Source: Nioella nitratireducens
GTDB taxonomy: Bacteria; Pseudomonadota; Alphaproteobacteria; Rhodobacterales; Rhodobacteraceae
Direction: 5' to 3'
Length of the DNA: 64,000 nt
Assembly: GCF_001879715.1 (NCBI RefSeq)
Contig: NZ_MNBW01000001.1
Coordinates: 124,001-188,000 of the forward strand
Below the pieces are notes generated by a model. That model ran no database searches. It was not told the DNA's origin and saw nothing but the letters and a program-made list of their open reading frames with translations. Both the position numbers and the translations under genes were made by a program. Below are positions 44,564 through 53,196 of this stretch, piece by piece (the first letter of the stretch is position 1; every line of letters begins with the position of its first letter).

Positions 44564-45331
44564 ATGCCGTTTCAACGCATAGACGCCGAGAAACTGTCGC
44601 AATCCGTCGTGCGCCAGATCGAACAGCTGATCTTGCGGGGCATTCTTCGCCCCGGCGAACGGCTGCCATCCGAGCGGGAATTGTCCGAACGCCTTGGCGT
44701 GTCGCGCCCGTCGTTGCGCGATGCGATCTCGGAATTGCAGGACCGCGGCTTGCTGTCGACCCGTGCCGGGGCAGGCATCTACGTCGCCGATGTTCTGGGC
44801 AGCGCCTTTGCCCCTGCCCTGATCCGCCTGTTTGCCGACCATGACGAGGCAGTGTTCGACTACATCGCCTTTCGCCGCGATCTGGAAGGCGTCGCCGCTG
44901 CCCGCGCCGCGACCTCGGCCACCGAAACCGACCTCAAGGTGATCGACACCCTGTTCAGGAAGATGGAGGCCGCGCACACCAAGCGGAACCCGACCGACGA
45001 GGCTGAACTGGACGCGCAGTTCCATATCGCCATCATCGAGTCGAGCCACAACGTGATCATGCTGCACATGATGCGCTCGATGTTCGATCTGCTGAAAGAG
45101 GGCGTCTTCTACAACCGGCAGGTCATGTTCAAACAGCGCAACACCCGCGATATCCTGCTGGAGCATCACCGCGCCATGAACGAAGCCATTCAGGCCCGCG
45201 ACCCGGACGCGGCGCGAGAGGCCGTCAGCGACCATCTGACCTTCGTCGAAAATGCCCTCAAGCAGCAAAAGCGGCTGGAACGCAACGAGGGCATCGCCAA
45301 GCTGCGCTACGCCCACGAGCAGGAACGCTAA
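44564..45331 (+). CDS. FadR/PdhR-type (FCD) GntR transcriptional regulator
   Basis: A 255-residue regulator. The winged HTH (RPGERLPSERELSERLGVSRPSLRDAISEL, about residues 29-58) is followed by an FCD ligand domain (about 85-235) with Asp/His residues that often bind a metal and an organic acid (FRRDLEGVAAA, DAQFHIAIIESSHN, EHHRAMNEAI). It is convergent with the enolase-superfamily/dehydrogenase operon, its likely target, so the ligand may be a sugar acid. GGGAGG ribosome binding site. Confidence 0.92.
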   Translation: MPFQRIDAEKLSQSVVRQIEQLILRGILRPGERLPSERELSERLGVSRPSLRDAISELQDRGLLSTRAGAGIYVADVLGSAFAPALIRLFADHDEAVFDYIAFRRDLEGVAAARAATSATETDLKVIDTLFRKMEAAHTKRNPTDEAELDAQFHIAIIESSHNVIMLHMMRSMFDLLKEGVFYNRQVMFKQRNTRDILLEHHRAMNEAIQARDPDAAREAVSDHLTFVENALKQQKRLERNEGIAKLRYAHEQER

Positions 45332-45388
45332 GGCGCGACACCGGCGCACAGGCCTGCCCCCGGCAGGCCCGGGACACGGTGGCCCTTC

Positions 45389-46612
45389 TTACTCTGGCGA
45401 GCCGCCCGCAAAGGCATTGCCGTTCTGCCAGTCGCAAGGTGCATCCTGCATTTCCAGATGCAGCCCGGCCCGATCGCAGGAATGCGCGCGGGCAAGATCT
45501 TCGTCGAACGCGATCCCCAGCCCCGGCCCTTCTGGCGCGGGGATGAACCCTTGCTCGACCCGGATGGTGCCACCGATCAGGTCGCGGTGGAACTCGGTCT
45601 CGATGGTTTCGACCAGCAGCAGGTTGGGGCAGGTCACGCCCAGATGGATATTCGCCGCCCATTCCACCGGCCCGGCGTAAAGATGCGGAGCGATCTGCGC
45701 GCCGAAGGTTTCGGCCAGCGTGGCAATCTTCTTGCCTTCCCAGATGCCACCCGCCCGGCCAAGCGCCGGTTGCAGGATCGTGGCAGCCCCCGCGCGCAGG
45801 ACATCGGCGAATTCAGCCTTGGTGGTCAGCCGTTCGCCCGTTGCCACTGGAATGCGCACTGCACGGGCCACTTCGGCCATGGCGGCATGGTTGTCGGGCG
45901 GGGTCGGCTCTTCGAACCACAGCGGAGAGTAGGGTTCCAGCGCCTGCCCAAGCCGGATCGCGCCGCCGGGGGTGAACTGGCCATGGGTGCCAAAGAGCAG
46001 GTCGGCCGTGTCGCCCACGGCCTCTCGGATCGCCTTGCCGAATGCGGCGGAACGGGTGATGTCGGACATCGCGGGCATGTGCCCGCCGCGCATGGTGTAG
46101 GGGCCGGCGGGGTCGAATTTCACCGCTGTCCAGCCGCGCGCGACGTAATCGGCAGCGGACTCGGCGGCCATTTCGGGGGAAATCCAGAAGGCCGACGGGT
46201 CGTGATGGGCCAGCGGGTAGAGGTAGGAATAGCTCCGCAGCCGCTCGTTCATCTTGCCGCCCAACAGCGCCCATACGGGCCGGTCGCGGGCCTTGCCGAG
46301 GATATCCCAACAGGCGATTTCCAGCCCCGCGAAGGCCCCCATGACCGTCAGGTCAGGGCGCTGCGTGAAGCCCGAGGAATAGGTGCGGCGGAACATCCGT
46401 TCGATGTTTTCCGGGTTTTCCCCTTCGAAATAGCGCTGGAACACGTCCGCGATCACGGCCTTCATGGCGTCGGGCCCGACCGAAGACGCATAGCATTCGC
46501 CATAGCCCACGATTCCGCAGGCCGTGGTCAGCTTGGGCACGATCCAATAGCGCCCCCCCATGCCGGAATTGGGCGGCGCAATCACAAAGATTTCAAGGCC
46601 TTGCAGCTTCAT
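45389..46612 (-). CDS. enolase-superfamily sugar-acid dehydratase (mandelate racemase type)
   Basis: A 407-residue enzyme of the mandelate racemase/muconate lactonizing enzyme family. Metal ligands fit the segments FGTHGQFTPGGAIRLG, WFEEPTPPDN and VATGERLTTKAEF; the conserved His general base lies in QIAPHLYAGPVEW. Lys in AVKFDPAG may be the second base. Members dehydrate sugar acids or isomerise lactones; I cannot name the substrate. It overlaps the alcohol dehydrogenase stop by 3 bases, so the two are one operon, probably under the adjacent GntR regulator. Confidence 0.88.
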   Translation of the reverse strand: MKLQGLEIFVIAPPNSGMGGRYWIVPKLTTACGIVGYGECYASSVGPDAMKAVIADVFQRYFEGENPENIERMFRRTYSSGFTQRPDLTVMGAFAGLEIACWDILGKARDRPVWALLGGKMNERLRSYSYLYPLAHHDPSAFWISPEMAAESAADYVARGWTAVKFDPAGPYTMRGGHMPAMSDITRSAAFGKAIREAVGDTADLLFGTHGQFTPGGAIRLGQALEPYSPLWFEEPTPPDNHAAMAEVARAVRIPVATGERLTTKAEFADVLRAGAATILQPALGRAGGIWEGKKIATLAETFGAQIAPHLYAGPVEWAANIHLGVTCPNLLLVETIETEFHRDLIGGTIRVEQGFIPAPEGPGLGIAFDEDLARAHSCDRAGLHLEMQDAPCDWQNGNAFAGGSPE

Positions 46613-47694
46613 GACAGCACGATCACGTTGCGGCGGGCATGGCCCGTCTTGGTGTCGGCAATGGCCTCGTTGATCTGGTCCAACCGCCAGCGGTTCGAGA
46701 TCAGTTCATCCAGTTTCAAGCGGCCCTGGCTGTACATGTCGACCATCCACGGGATGTCGCGCGGCAGCACCGCATCCCCCATCTTGGAGCCTTTCATCCC
46801 CTGCCCCACGGCAGCGATGATCACTGGCTCGTATTCCGCGACGGCCCCGCTATGGGGCATTCCGACCGCGTACATCATGCCACCACGGGCAAGGAACCGC
46901 AGCGCTTGGTCGTAGGCCGGGATCGCGCCGACCGTCACGAAAACCGCATCGGCCATCTTGCCGCCGGTGATGCGGTCGATCTCTTTCCACGGCTTCTCGA
47001 CACTGCCCAGCACACCGTCAGTTGCGCCGAAGTCCTTGGCATCGTTCAGTTTTTCTTCCGACAGGTCCACCGCGATAACGCGGGACGCCCCGGCAATGCG
47101 CGCGCCCTGAATGGCGTTGAGGCCAACCCCGCCCGCGCCGATCACCACCACGTTCTGACCGGGGCGGACCTGCGCCGTGTTCACCACGGCCCCGACGCCG
47201 GTGATGACGCCGCAGGCCAGCAGGCTGGCCACATCCGAGGGCATGTCGTCGGGCAAGGGCGCGAGCTGGCTTTGATGGACTACGGCGGCCTCGGCGAACG
47301 CGCCGCATTCCATGGCCTTCTCGACGGGGCTGCCATCGGTCAGGCGAATGGCCGGTTCCACCGGGGCATTGCCGCTGCAATAAACCGGCGAACCGCTGGC
47401 ACAAGACCCGCAGGTTCCACAAGACTTTATCAATGTTACCAGCACCTTCTGCCCGACCGTATAGGCCGTGACCCCCGGACCAACGGCCGCGATGCGGCCC
47501 GCCGCCTCGTGGCCGTAAACGGCGGGCAGGGTGCCGCCCCAGCCGCCGTCGATATAAGAAATATCCGAGTGGCAGATGGCGACGGCGTCGAGGCGCACCT
47601 CGACCTCGCCCTGACCGGGCGCGCGCAAGTCGATATCTTCGATCTTCAGGGCCTCGCCGAAGGCGTGGCAGACGGCGGCTTTTACTCTTGTCAT
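46609..47694 (-). CDS. zinc-dependent alcohol dehydrogenase (MDR family)
   Basis: A 361-residue NAD(P)-dependent enzyme. Catalytic zinc ligands are in AICHSDISYIDG and YGHEAAGRIAAVG; the structural zinc site is CGTCGSCASGSPVYC; the Rossmann loop is IGAGGVGLNAIQGARIAG. It resembles class-III-like dehydrogenases but lacks the formaldehyde-glutathione hallmarks I would expect. With the co-transcribed dehydratase it probably oxidises a sugar alcohol or aldehyde. GGAGGA precedes ATG 47694. Confidence 0.9.
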   Translation of the reverse strand: MTRVKAAVCHAFGEALKIEDIDLRAPGQGEVEVRLDAVAICHSDISYIDGGWGGTLPAVYGHEAAGRIAAVGPGVTAYTVGQKVLVTLIKSCGTCGSCASGSPVYCSGNAPVEPAIRLTDGSPVEKAMECGAFAEAAVVHQSQLAPLPDDMPSDVASLLACGVITGVGAVVNTAQVRPGQNVVVIGAGGVGLNAIQGARIAGASRVIAVDLSEEKLNDAKDFGATDGVLGSVEKPWKEIDRITGGKMADAVFVTVGAIPAYDQALRFLARGGMMYAVGMPHSGAVAEYEPVIIAAVGQGMKGSKMGDAVLPRDIPWMVDMYSQGRLKLDELISNRWRLDQINEAIADTKTGHARRNVIVLS

Positions 47695-48000
47695 CCGTCG
47701 AGTCCTCCCAATGTCTTTGGGCCAGACTGCGAGCGGCGCGCGGGCGACGCAAGGCCCTGAAGCGGCAAAATTTCTGTTCCGTAGCGACATTCCGCAGGGG
47801 GCATTTCAGGGGGGGTGCCGGGCGTACACCCCCCGTACACCCCCTGTACACCACCCGTGCAGACAAAATCGCGGGATCGCCGCCTGACGGCGGTGACCGG
47901 ACCGGGGGCGCTGCCCACGATGTTTATGGAACAACGAAGATCGGGGCGGGGGTTGCGGGCGGCAGGAGGGTGGCGGAGAAGGGAGGGGAAGGAGAACGTC
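47695..48000. other. divergent control region between dehydrogenase and pcaD
   Basis: 306 bases without a gene. It holds the 11-bp repeat array at 47823-47866, and both leaders: GGAGGA before the dehydrogenase and AAGGAGA before pcaD. No clear sigma-70 hexamer pair is visible. The plus-strand half is very G-rich. Confidence 0.7.
47823..47866. repeat. 11-bp tandem repeat, three copies plus a degenerate fourth
   Basis: GTACAC begins at 47824, 47835 and 47846, each followed by C-rich bases (unit CGTACACCCCC); a fourth, diverged copy GTGCAG begins at 47857. The 11-base period places each GTAC on nearly the same face of the helix, as for cooperative regulator binding. Confidence 0.8.
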
Positions 48001-48798
48001 ATGCCGATGATCGACACGGGAACGATTTCGCTGAACGTCGTGGAGGACGGCGACCCCGGCGGCGCGCCGGTCGTTTTCGCCGGGGCGCTTGGCACGGACC
48101 TTACGATCTGGGACGCGGTTGTCGCGGCGCTGCCGGGGCGGTTCCGGCTGATCCGCTTTGACATGCGCGGGCATGGGCAAAGCGACGTGCCGCCGGGACC
48201 ATACTCCATGGGCGCGCTGGTGCGCGACGCCGAGGCGGTTCTGGATGCACTGAACGTGCAGGATGCCGTCTTTGTCGGGCTCTCGGTCGGCGGGCTGGTG
48301 GCGCAGGGGCTGGCCGTGAAGCGGATGGACCAGATCCGCGCGCTGGTGTTGTCGGGGACCGCCCCCAAGATCGGCACCAAGGCAGGCTGGCACGAGCGGA
48401 TCGCCACCGTGCGCGCCAAGGGCCTGCCCGCGCTGACCGATGACCTGATGGCGCGCTGGTTTTCGCGGCGCGACCGGGCCGAGGGCGCCGACCTGCCGAC
48501 GCGGCGGATGGTGGAGCGGCAAGATCCCGAGGGCTATATAGGCGTTTGCGCCGCCATTGCGGGCACCGATTTCATCACGCCCACAAGTGGGCTGCGGCTG
48601 CCCGCGCAGGTGTTGGCGGGCAGCGAAGACGGATCGACCCCGCCAGACCTTGTGCGCGAGCTGGCCGACCTGATCCCCGGATCGCGGTTCGAGTTACTGC
48701 GCGGGGCGGGGCATTTGCCGTGTGTGGACTCGGCCCCGCTTTTCACCGAAAAGCTGAGCGACTTCCTTACCGCCATCGGCCACGGAGCGACCCAATGA
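48001..48798 (+). CDS. pcaD: 3-oxoadipate enol-lactonase
   Basis: An alpha/beta hydrolase of the beta-ketoadipate pathway that opens the enol-lactone to 3-oxoadipate. The 265-residue protein has the oxyanion area FAGALGTDLTIWD, the nucleophile elbow GLSVGGLVAQGLA near residue 95, Asp in LAGSEDGSTPP and His in GAGHLPCVDSA. Usual length. AAGGAGA precedes ATG 48001. It overlaps pcaB by 4 bases (ATGA). The rest of the pathway (pcaC, pcaGH, pcaIJF) is not in this window. Confidence 0.92.
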   Translation: MPMIDTGTISLNVVEDGDPGGAPVVFAGALGTDLTIWDAVVAALPGRFRLIRFDMRGHGQSDVPPGPYSMGALVRDAEAVLDALNVQDAVFVGLSVGGLVAQGLAVKRMDQIRALVLSGTAPKIGTKAGWHERIATVRAKGLPALTDDLMARWFSRRDRAEGADLPTRRMVERQDPEGYIGVCAAIAGTDFITPTSGLRLPAQVLAGSEDGSTPPDLVRELADLIPGSRFELLRGAGHLPCVDSAPLFTEKLSDFLTAIGHGATQ

Positions 48799-50132
48799 GC
48801 ATCAGCCCCTTCGACAGCGCCCTCTATCGTGACCTGTTCACCGACCGCGACGTGGCGAGCCTGTTTTCCGACAGCGCCGACATGCGCGCGATGCTGCTGG
48901 TCGAGGGCACGCTGGCCAAGGTGCAGGGTGACCTGGGGGTGATCCCGGCGGAAAGCGCGGCGTTCATCCATCGTTCGGCGCTGGAGGTGCAGATCGACCC
49001 CGCCGCGCTGGCCGGGGCGACCGGGCAGAACGGGGTCTGCGTGCCCGCGCTGGTCGCGGCCTTTCGCAAGGAGATGGAAGCCCCGGAGCACGCGCAATAC
49101 GCCCATTGGGGGGCCACATCGCAGGACATTATCGACACCGGGCTGGCGTTGCGGTTGCGGCAGGCGCTGGCACTGATCGAGGCGCGGGCCGACCGGTTGC
49201 TGCGGGCGCTGGCAGCGCTGGCAGAGGCCCATGCGGAAACGCCGATGACTGCGCGCACCTATGGGCAGACGGCGAACCCTACCAGTTTCGGTGCGGTGGT
49301 GGCAGGCTGGGGCTGGTCGGGGCTGGCGCATAAGGACCGGCTGGCGGCGCTGCGGCCCCGGTTGCTGGCGGTGACGCTGGCGGGGGCGGCGGGCACCGGC
49401 GCGGCCTTTGGCGGCAAGGCGGCGGAAACGCGGGCGGCGCTGGCCAAGGCGCTGAAGCTGGCCGATCCGGGCCGCTCGCAGCATTCGACCCGCGACCATG
49501 TGGCGGAGCTGGCCGGGTGGCTATCGCTGGTGGCGGGCGGCCTTGGCAAGATGGGCGAAGACCTGATGCTGCTGGCCCAAAGCGATACGGGAGAGGTGCG
49601 GTTCGGCGCTGCCGGGGCGTCCTCGACCATGCCGCAGAAGCAGAACCCGGTGGGGGCATCGGTGCTGATCGCGCTGGCGCGTCATGTGCTGGCGCTGAAC
49701 GGCGCGATGCAGGGGGCGATGCTGCACCGGCAACAGCGGGACGGGGCGGCATGGTTCACCGAATGGCTGAGCTTGCCCGCGATGGTGATGGGCGTGGCCA
49801 AGGGGCTGGGCACCGCGGCAGAGCTGGCCGAGGGGTTGCAGCCGCAGGTCACGCGCATGGCTGACACGTTGAACGACCCGCTCGGCCTGATCCATGCGGA
49901 GGCGCTGTCTTTCGCGCTGGCAGGCCACATGCCGCGGCCCGAGGCGCAGGCGGAGGTCAAGGCGCTTTGCAAGGACGCGCAAGCGACGGGCACGCCGCTG
50001 TTGGCCTTGCTGAAGGCCGCGCATCCGGGGCTGGGGCTGGCCGAGGTGACAGAACCGCTCGCCGCCATGGGGCAGGCGCCGGAGGAGGCGCGGGCCTTTG
50101 CGGCGGCGGTGGCTGAGCGGCTCGATGGCTGA
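48795..50132 (+). CDS. pcaB: 3-carboxy-cis,cis-muconate cycloisomerase
   Basis: Fumarase-fold enzyme that lactonises 3-carboxymuconate in protocatechuate breakdown. The 445-residue protein has the superfamily signature GAAGASSTMPQKQNPVGA near residue 275, with the catalytic Ser, plus YAHWGATSQDIIDTGLALRL near 105. It is coupled upstream with pcaD and downstream with an MFS gene whose start lies 8 bases inside it. The gene is very GC-rich, even against its neighbours. Confidence 0.94.
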   Translation: MSISPFDSALYRDLFTDRDVASLFSDSADMRAMLLVEGTLAKVQGDLGVIPAESAAFIHRSALEVQIDPAALAGATGQNGVCVPALVAAFRKEMEAPEHAQYAHWGATSQDIIDTGLALRLRQALALIEARADRLLRALAALAEAHAETPMTARTYGQTANPTSFGAVVAGWGWSGLAHKDRLAALRPRLLAVTLAGAAGTGAAFGGKAAETRAALAKALKLADPGRSQHSTRDHVAELAGWLSLVAGGLGKMGEDLMLLAQSDTGEVRFGAAGASSTMPQKQNPVGASVLIALARHVLALNGAMQGAMLHRQQRDGAAWFTEWLSLPAMVMGVAKGLGTAAELAEGLQPQVTRMADTLNDPLGLIHAEALSFALAGHMPRPEAQAEVKALCKDAQATGTPLLALLKAAHPGLGLAEVTEPLAAMGQAPEEARAFAAAVAERLDG

Positions 50133-51336
50133 CCGGCTGCCGATCCTCTTCATCCTTGTGACCGTCACGCTGGATGCGATGGGGATCGGGCTGATCATGC
50201 CGGTGATGCCGGACCTGATCCGCGAGGTGCAGCATGTGGGGCTGGCGGGGGCGGCGCAGTGGGGTGGCCTGCTGGCGGCGGCCTTCGCGGTGATGCAATT
50301 CGTTTTCAGCCCGATCCTTGGCAACCTGTCGGACCGGCTGGGGCGGCGGCCCGTGCTGTTGGTGTCGATGGCGGGGTTGGCGCTGGATTACATGATCATG
50401 GCAGTGGCCGGGTCGATCGGCTGGTTGCTGGCCGGGCGTCTCTTGGGCGGGATCACCTCGGCCACCCATTCCACCGCGGCGGCCTACATGGCCGATATTT
50501 CGCCGCCCGAGAAGCGGGCGCAGAATTTCGGACTGATCTCGGCGGCTTTCGGGATTGGGTTCGTGCTGGGGCCGATGCTGGGCGGGCTGATGGCGGGGGT
50601 GGATACGCGTGCGCCGTTCTGGATGGCGGCGGCGCTGGCGGGCGTGAACCTGACCTTTGGCCTGTTGGTGCTGCCCGAGTCGCTGGCCCCAGCCAAACGC
50701 CGAACGTTCCAGTGGCGCCGGGCCAATCCGCTTGGCGGGCTGAGGCAGATGGGGCAACTGCCGGGGTTGGGCTGGATGCTGCTGATGCTCTTCTTCTACT
50801 CGGTCGCGGGCTATGTCTATCCGGCGATCTGGGCCTTTTACACGCAGGCGGCCTTCGGCTGGAGCACCGGGCTGGTAGGGGCGTCGCTGACGCTCTACGG
50901 GATCACCATGGTTTTTGTGCAGGCGGTGCTGATCCGGCTGGTGATGCCGTGGCTGGGCGAAGTGCGCGCGGTGTTCTATTCGCTGATCCTCGACGCGGTG
51001 ATGCTGTTGGCCTTTGCACTGGCCAGCCACGGCTGGATGATCTGGGTCTTCACGCCGCTGGCCGCCCTCGGTTCGATCGCGACCCCGGCCCTCTCTGGCT
51101 ACATGAGCCGGCAGGCGGGCGACGACCAGCAGGGCGAGCTGCAGGGGGTGATCAGCTCGATCAACGCGCTTTGCGTGATCGTGGCGCCGGTGGCGATGAC
51201 ACAGGTGTTTTTCTGGTTCACCCGAGAGGGAGCGGCGGTCCATTTCCCCGGCGCGCCGTTCCTGCTGGGGCTGGTATTGATGTTGGTGGCCCTGGGGCTG
51301 TTCCGGGTCGGCTTGGGGGCGCGGGAGCGGGTGTAA
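50125..51336 (+). CDS. MFS transporter, TetA-like (TCR/Tet family)
   Basis: A 403-residue protein with twelve predicted helices. MFS motif A is GNLSDRLGRRPVLL after helix 2, and the helix-1 segment LDAMGIGLIMPVMPDLI and the ITSATHSTAAAYMADI region are like TetA drug-H+ antiporters. Coupling to pcaDB (8-base overlap) suggests uptake or efflux of an aromatic acid rather than tetracycline; that is inference from context. Confidence 0.88.
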   Translation: MADRLPILFILVTVTLDAMGIGLIMPVMPDLIREVQHVGLAGAAQWGGLLAAAFAVMQFVFSPILGNLSDRLGRRPVLLVSMAGLALDYMIMAVAGSIGWLLAGRLLGGITSATHSTAAAYMADISPPEKRAQNFGLISAAFGIGFVLGPMLGGLMAGVDTRAPFWMAAALAGVNLTFGLLVLPESLAPAKRRTFQWRRANPLGGLRQMGQLPGLGWMLLMLFFYSVAGYVYPAIWAFYTQAAFGWSTGLVGASLTLYGITMVFVQAVLIRLVMPWLGEVRAVFYSLILDAVMLLAFALASHGWMIWVFTPLAALGSIATPALSGYMSRQAGDDQQGELQGVISSINALCVIVAPVAMTQVFFWFTREGAAVHFPGAPFLLGLVLMLVALGLFRVGLGARERV

Positions 51337-51379
51337 GGGGATGGCGGGCAGACTGTCCGCCCCTACGGCTGAGGATGAC

Positions 51380-52363
51380 TCACGCCCCCTCGCCGAACGC
51401 CTCCAGCATCTTCGCATAGGCACCCGCATCCACGTTGCCGCCCGAGGCCACGGCGATGACGGCCTCGCCCTGCACGGTCTCGGGGTGGAACAGCGCCGCC
51501 GCCAGGGCGATGGCGCCGCCGGGTTCCAGCACCAGTTTCAGCCGGGTGAAGGCCGCCGCCATGGCGCGCAGGCAGTCGCGGTCGGGGACGACCACGCCGG
51601 GGCCGCAGAGACGGTGCATGATCGGGAAGGTCAGCGCCCCCGGCTGCGGCGTGATGATGGCGTCGCAGACCGAGCCGGTAAGGTGGTGGTTACGCTCGAT
51701 CTGGCCTGTGGCGAGCGAGCGGGCCACATCGTCGAAGCCTTCCGGCTCAACGGGGCGCGCGCGCAGGCCGGGGGCGCGGGCCTCTAACGCCAGTGCGATG
51801 CCAGAGGTCAGGCCGCCGCCGCCGCAGCAGACCAGCACGTCGGCCTTTTCAACGCCCTCCTCGGCGGCCTGTTCGGCGATCTCCAGCCCCACGGTGCCTT
51901 GGCCCGCGATCACATAGGGGTTGTCGAAAGGTTTGATCAGGGTCAGGCCGCGTTCCTCGGCGATGCTTTGGCCCAGGGCATCCCGATCCTCGGTCGCGCG
52001 GTCATAGGTAATGACCTCGGCCCCCAGGGCGCGGGTGTTGGCGATCTTGAGCGCGGGCGCATCGGCGGGCATCAGGATGACCGCAGGCACGCCGTGCAGC
52101 TTGGCAGCATAGGCCACCCCCTGCGCATGGTTGCCCGAGGAAAAGGCGAAGACACCGCGCGCGCGCGCCTCCGGGTCCAACGCCGAGACTGCGGACCAGC
52201 CACCCCGGAATTTGAAGCTGCCGGTGTGCTGCAACGCCTCAGGCTTGATGAAGACGCGGCGGCCCGCGATCTCGTCGAGGAAGGGCGAGGACAGCAGCGG
52301 CGTGCGGCGGGCATGGCCCTTGAGCCGCGCGGCGGCGGCTTCGATCATGGCGATGTCGGTCAT
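51380..52363 (-). CDS. threonine/serine dehydratase-like PLP enzyme
   Basis: A 327-residue fold-type II PLP enzyme. PLP Lys is in LQHTGSFKFRGGWSAV near residue 50; SSGNHAQGVAYAAKLHGV and the phosphate loop CCGGGGLTSGIA are conserved. There is no C-terminal ACT regulatory domain, so it is the catabolic or serine-racemase-like type rather than biosynthetic IlvA. Its ATG overlaps the hydrolase stop by 4 bases. Confidence 0.9.
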   Translation of the reverse strand: MTDIAMIEAAAARLKGHARRTPLLSSPFLDEIAGRRVFIKPEALQHTGSFKFRGGWSAVSALDPEARARGVFAFSSGNHAQGVAYAAKLHGVPAVILMPADAPALKIANTRALGAEVITYDRATEDRDALGQSIAEERGLTLIKPFDNPYVIAGQGTVGLEIAEQAAEEGVEKADVLVCCGGGGLTSGIALALEARAPGLRARPVEPEGFDDVARSLATGQIERNHHLTGSVCDAIITPQPGALTFPIMHRLCGPGVVVPDRDCLRAMAAAFTRLKLVLEPGGAIALAAALFHPETVQGEAVIAVASGGNVDAGAYAKMLEAFGEGA

Positions 52364-53196
52364 TTCAGAAGGTCCAGAAATTGCGAAATCAGGGCCCGGC
52401 TTTCGGGCTCGTCAAGGAACGGCACGTGGCCCCGGTCGGGCACTTCGGCGAACATCATGTCGGGGCGGATGGCGCGCATCCGCGCGGCCGTATCGGGCGA
52501 CAGCAGATCGGAATTCGCGCCCCGGATCAGCGCCAGCGGCAGCCCGTCGAGCCCGTGAAACAGCGGCCAGATATCGGGCAATGCCCCGTCGGCCGACTGT
52601 TCCAGCACCGCGTGGCGCAAGTTGGGGTCGTAGCGCAGGCTGAGCGCCCCATCCTCGGCGACGTGCCAGACGCGGCGGATATAGGTCTCCCACGTTTCCA
52701 GCGGGACATTGGGGAACCGAGCGCCCATCCGCTTGGGCAGGTTGACCAGCGCAGACGCCAAATCGGGGTCGGCGGGCGGCAGGCCGAGATACCCCATGAT
52801 ATAGGCCAGCCCCGCCGGGTCCACCACCGGGCCAATATCGTTGAAGCAGACGCCCGACAGCCGGTCATGGTGGCCATAGCCAAGGGTCAGCGCGATCAGG
52901 CCGCCGCGCGAGGTGCCGAGGATCGCGGCCTTGTCGATACCGAGGTGGTCGAGCAGGGCAATCACGTCGCGGCTTTCCTGCAGGACGTTGTAGGTGTGCC
53001 AATCGGGGTCGTGGTCCGAGGCGCCGCGCCCGCGCAGGTCCATGCGCAGGATGCGGGCACGGTCGGCGAAATGCTCCACCACCGGTTCGAAATCGGCCAT
53101 GTTGCGCGTCAGGCCGGGCAGGCAGAGCAGAACCGGCCCCTGCCCCTGATTGTCATAGGCAAGGCGCAGCCCGTCGGCAGTCTGGAAGTCGGGCAT
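52360..53196 (-). CDS. alpha/beta hydrolase
   Basis: A 278-residue serine hydrolase. The elbow LGTSRGGLIALTLGYGHHD holds nucleophile Ser near residue 98; the fold starts LLCLPGLTRNMADFEPVV, and His is in VPDRGHVPFLDEPESRAL. Substrate unknown; epoxide hydrolase and lactonase relatives share this layout. AAGGAG precedes ATG, which overlaps the dehalogenase stop in TGATG. It forms an operon with the dehalogenase and the dehydratase. Confidence 0.87.
   Translation of the reverse strand: MPDFQTADGLRLAYDNQGQGPVLLCLPGLTRNMADFEPVVEHFADRARILRMDLRGRGASDHDPDWHTYNVLQESRDVIALLDHLGIDKAAILGTSRGGLIALTLGYGHHDRLSGVCFNDIGPVVDPAGLAYIMGYLGLPPADPDLASALVNLPKRMGARFPNVPLETWETYIRRVWHVAEDGALSLRYDPNLRHAVLEQSADGALPDIWPLFHGLDGLPLALIRGANSDLLSPDTAARMRAIRPDMMFAEVPDRGHVPFLDEPESRALISQFLDLLK

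Noticed and set aside
47823-47866. CRISPR array
   Set aside because: The units are 11 bp with no spacers between, and no cas gene is present. A regulator-binding array is more likely.
50125-51336. Tetracycline-resistance gene
   Set aside because: Only family-level similarity to TetA; the overlap with pcaB argues for a catabolic transporter.
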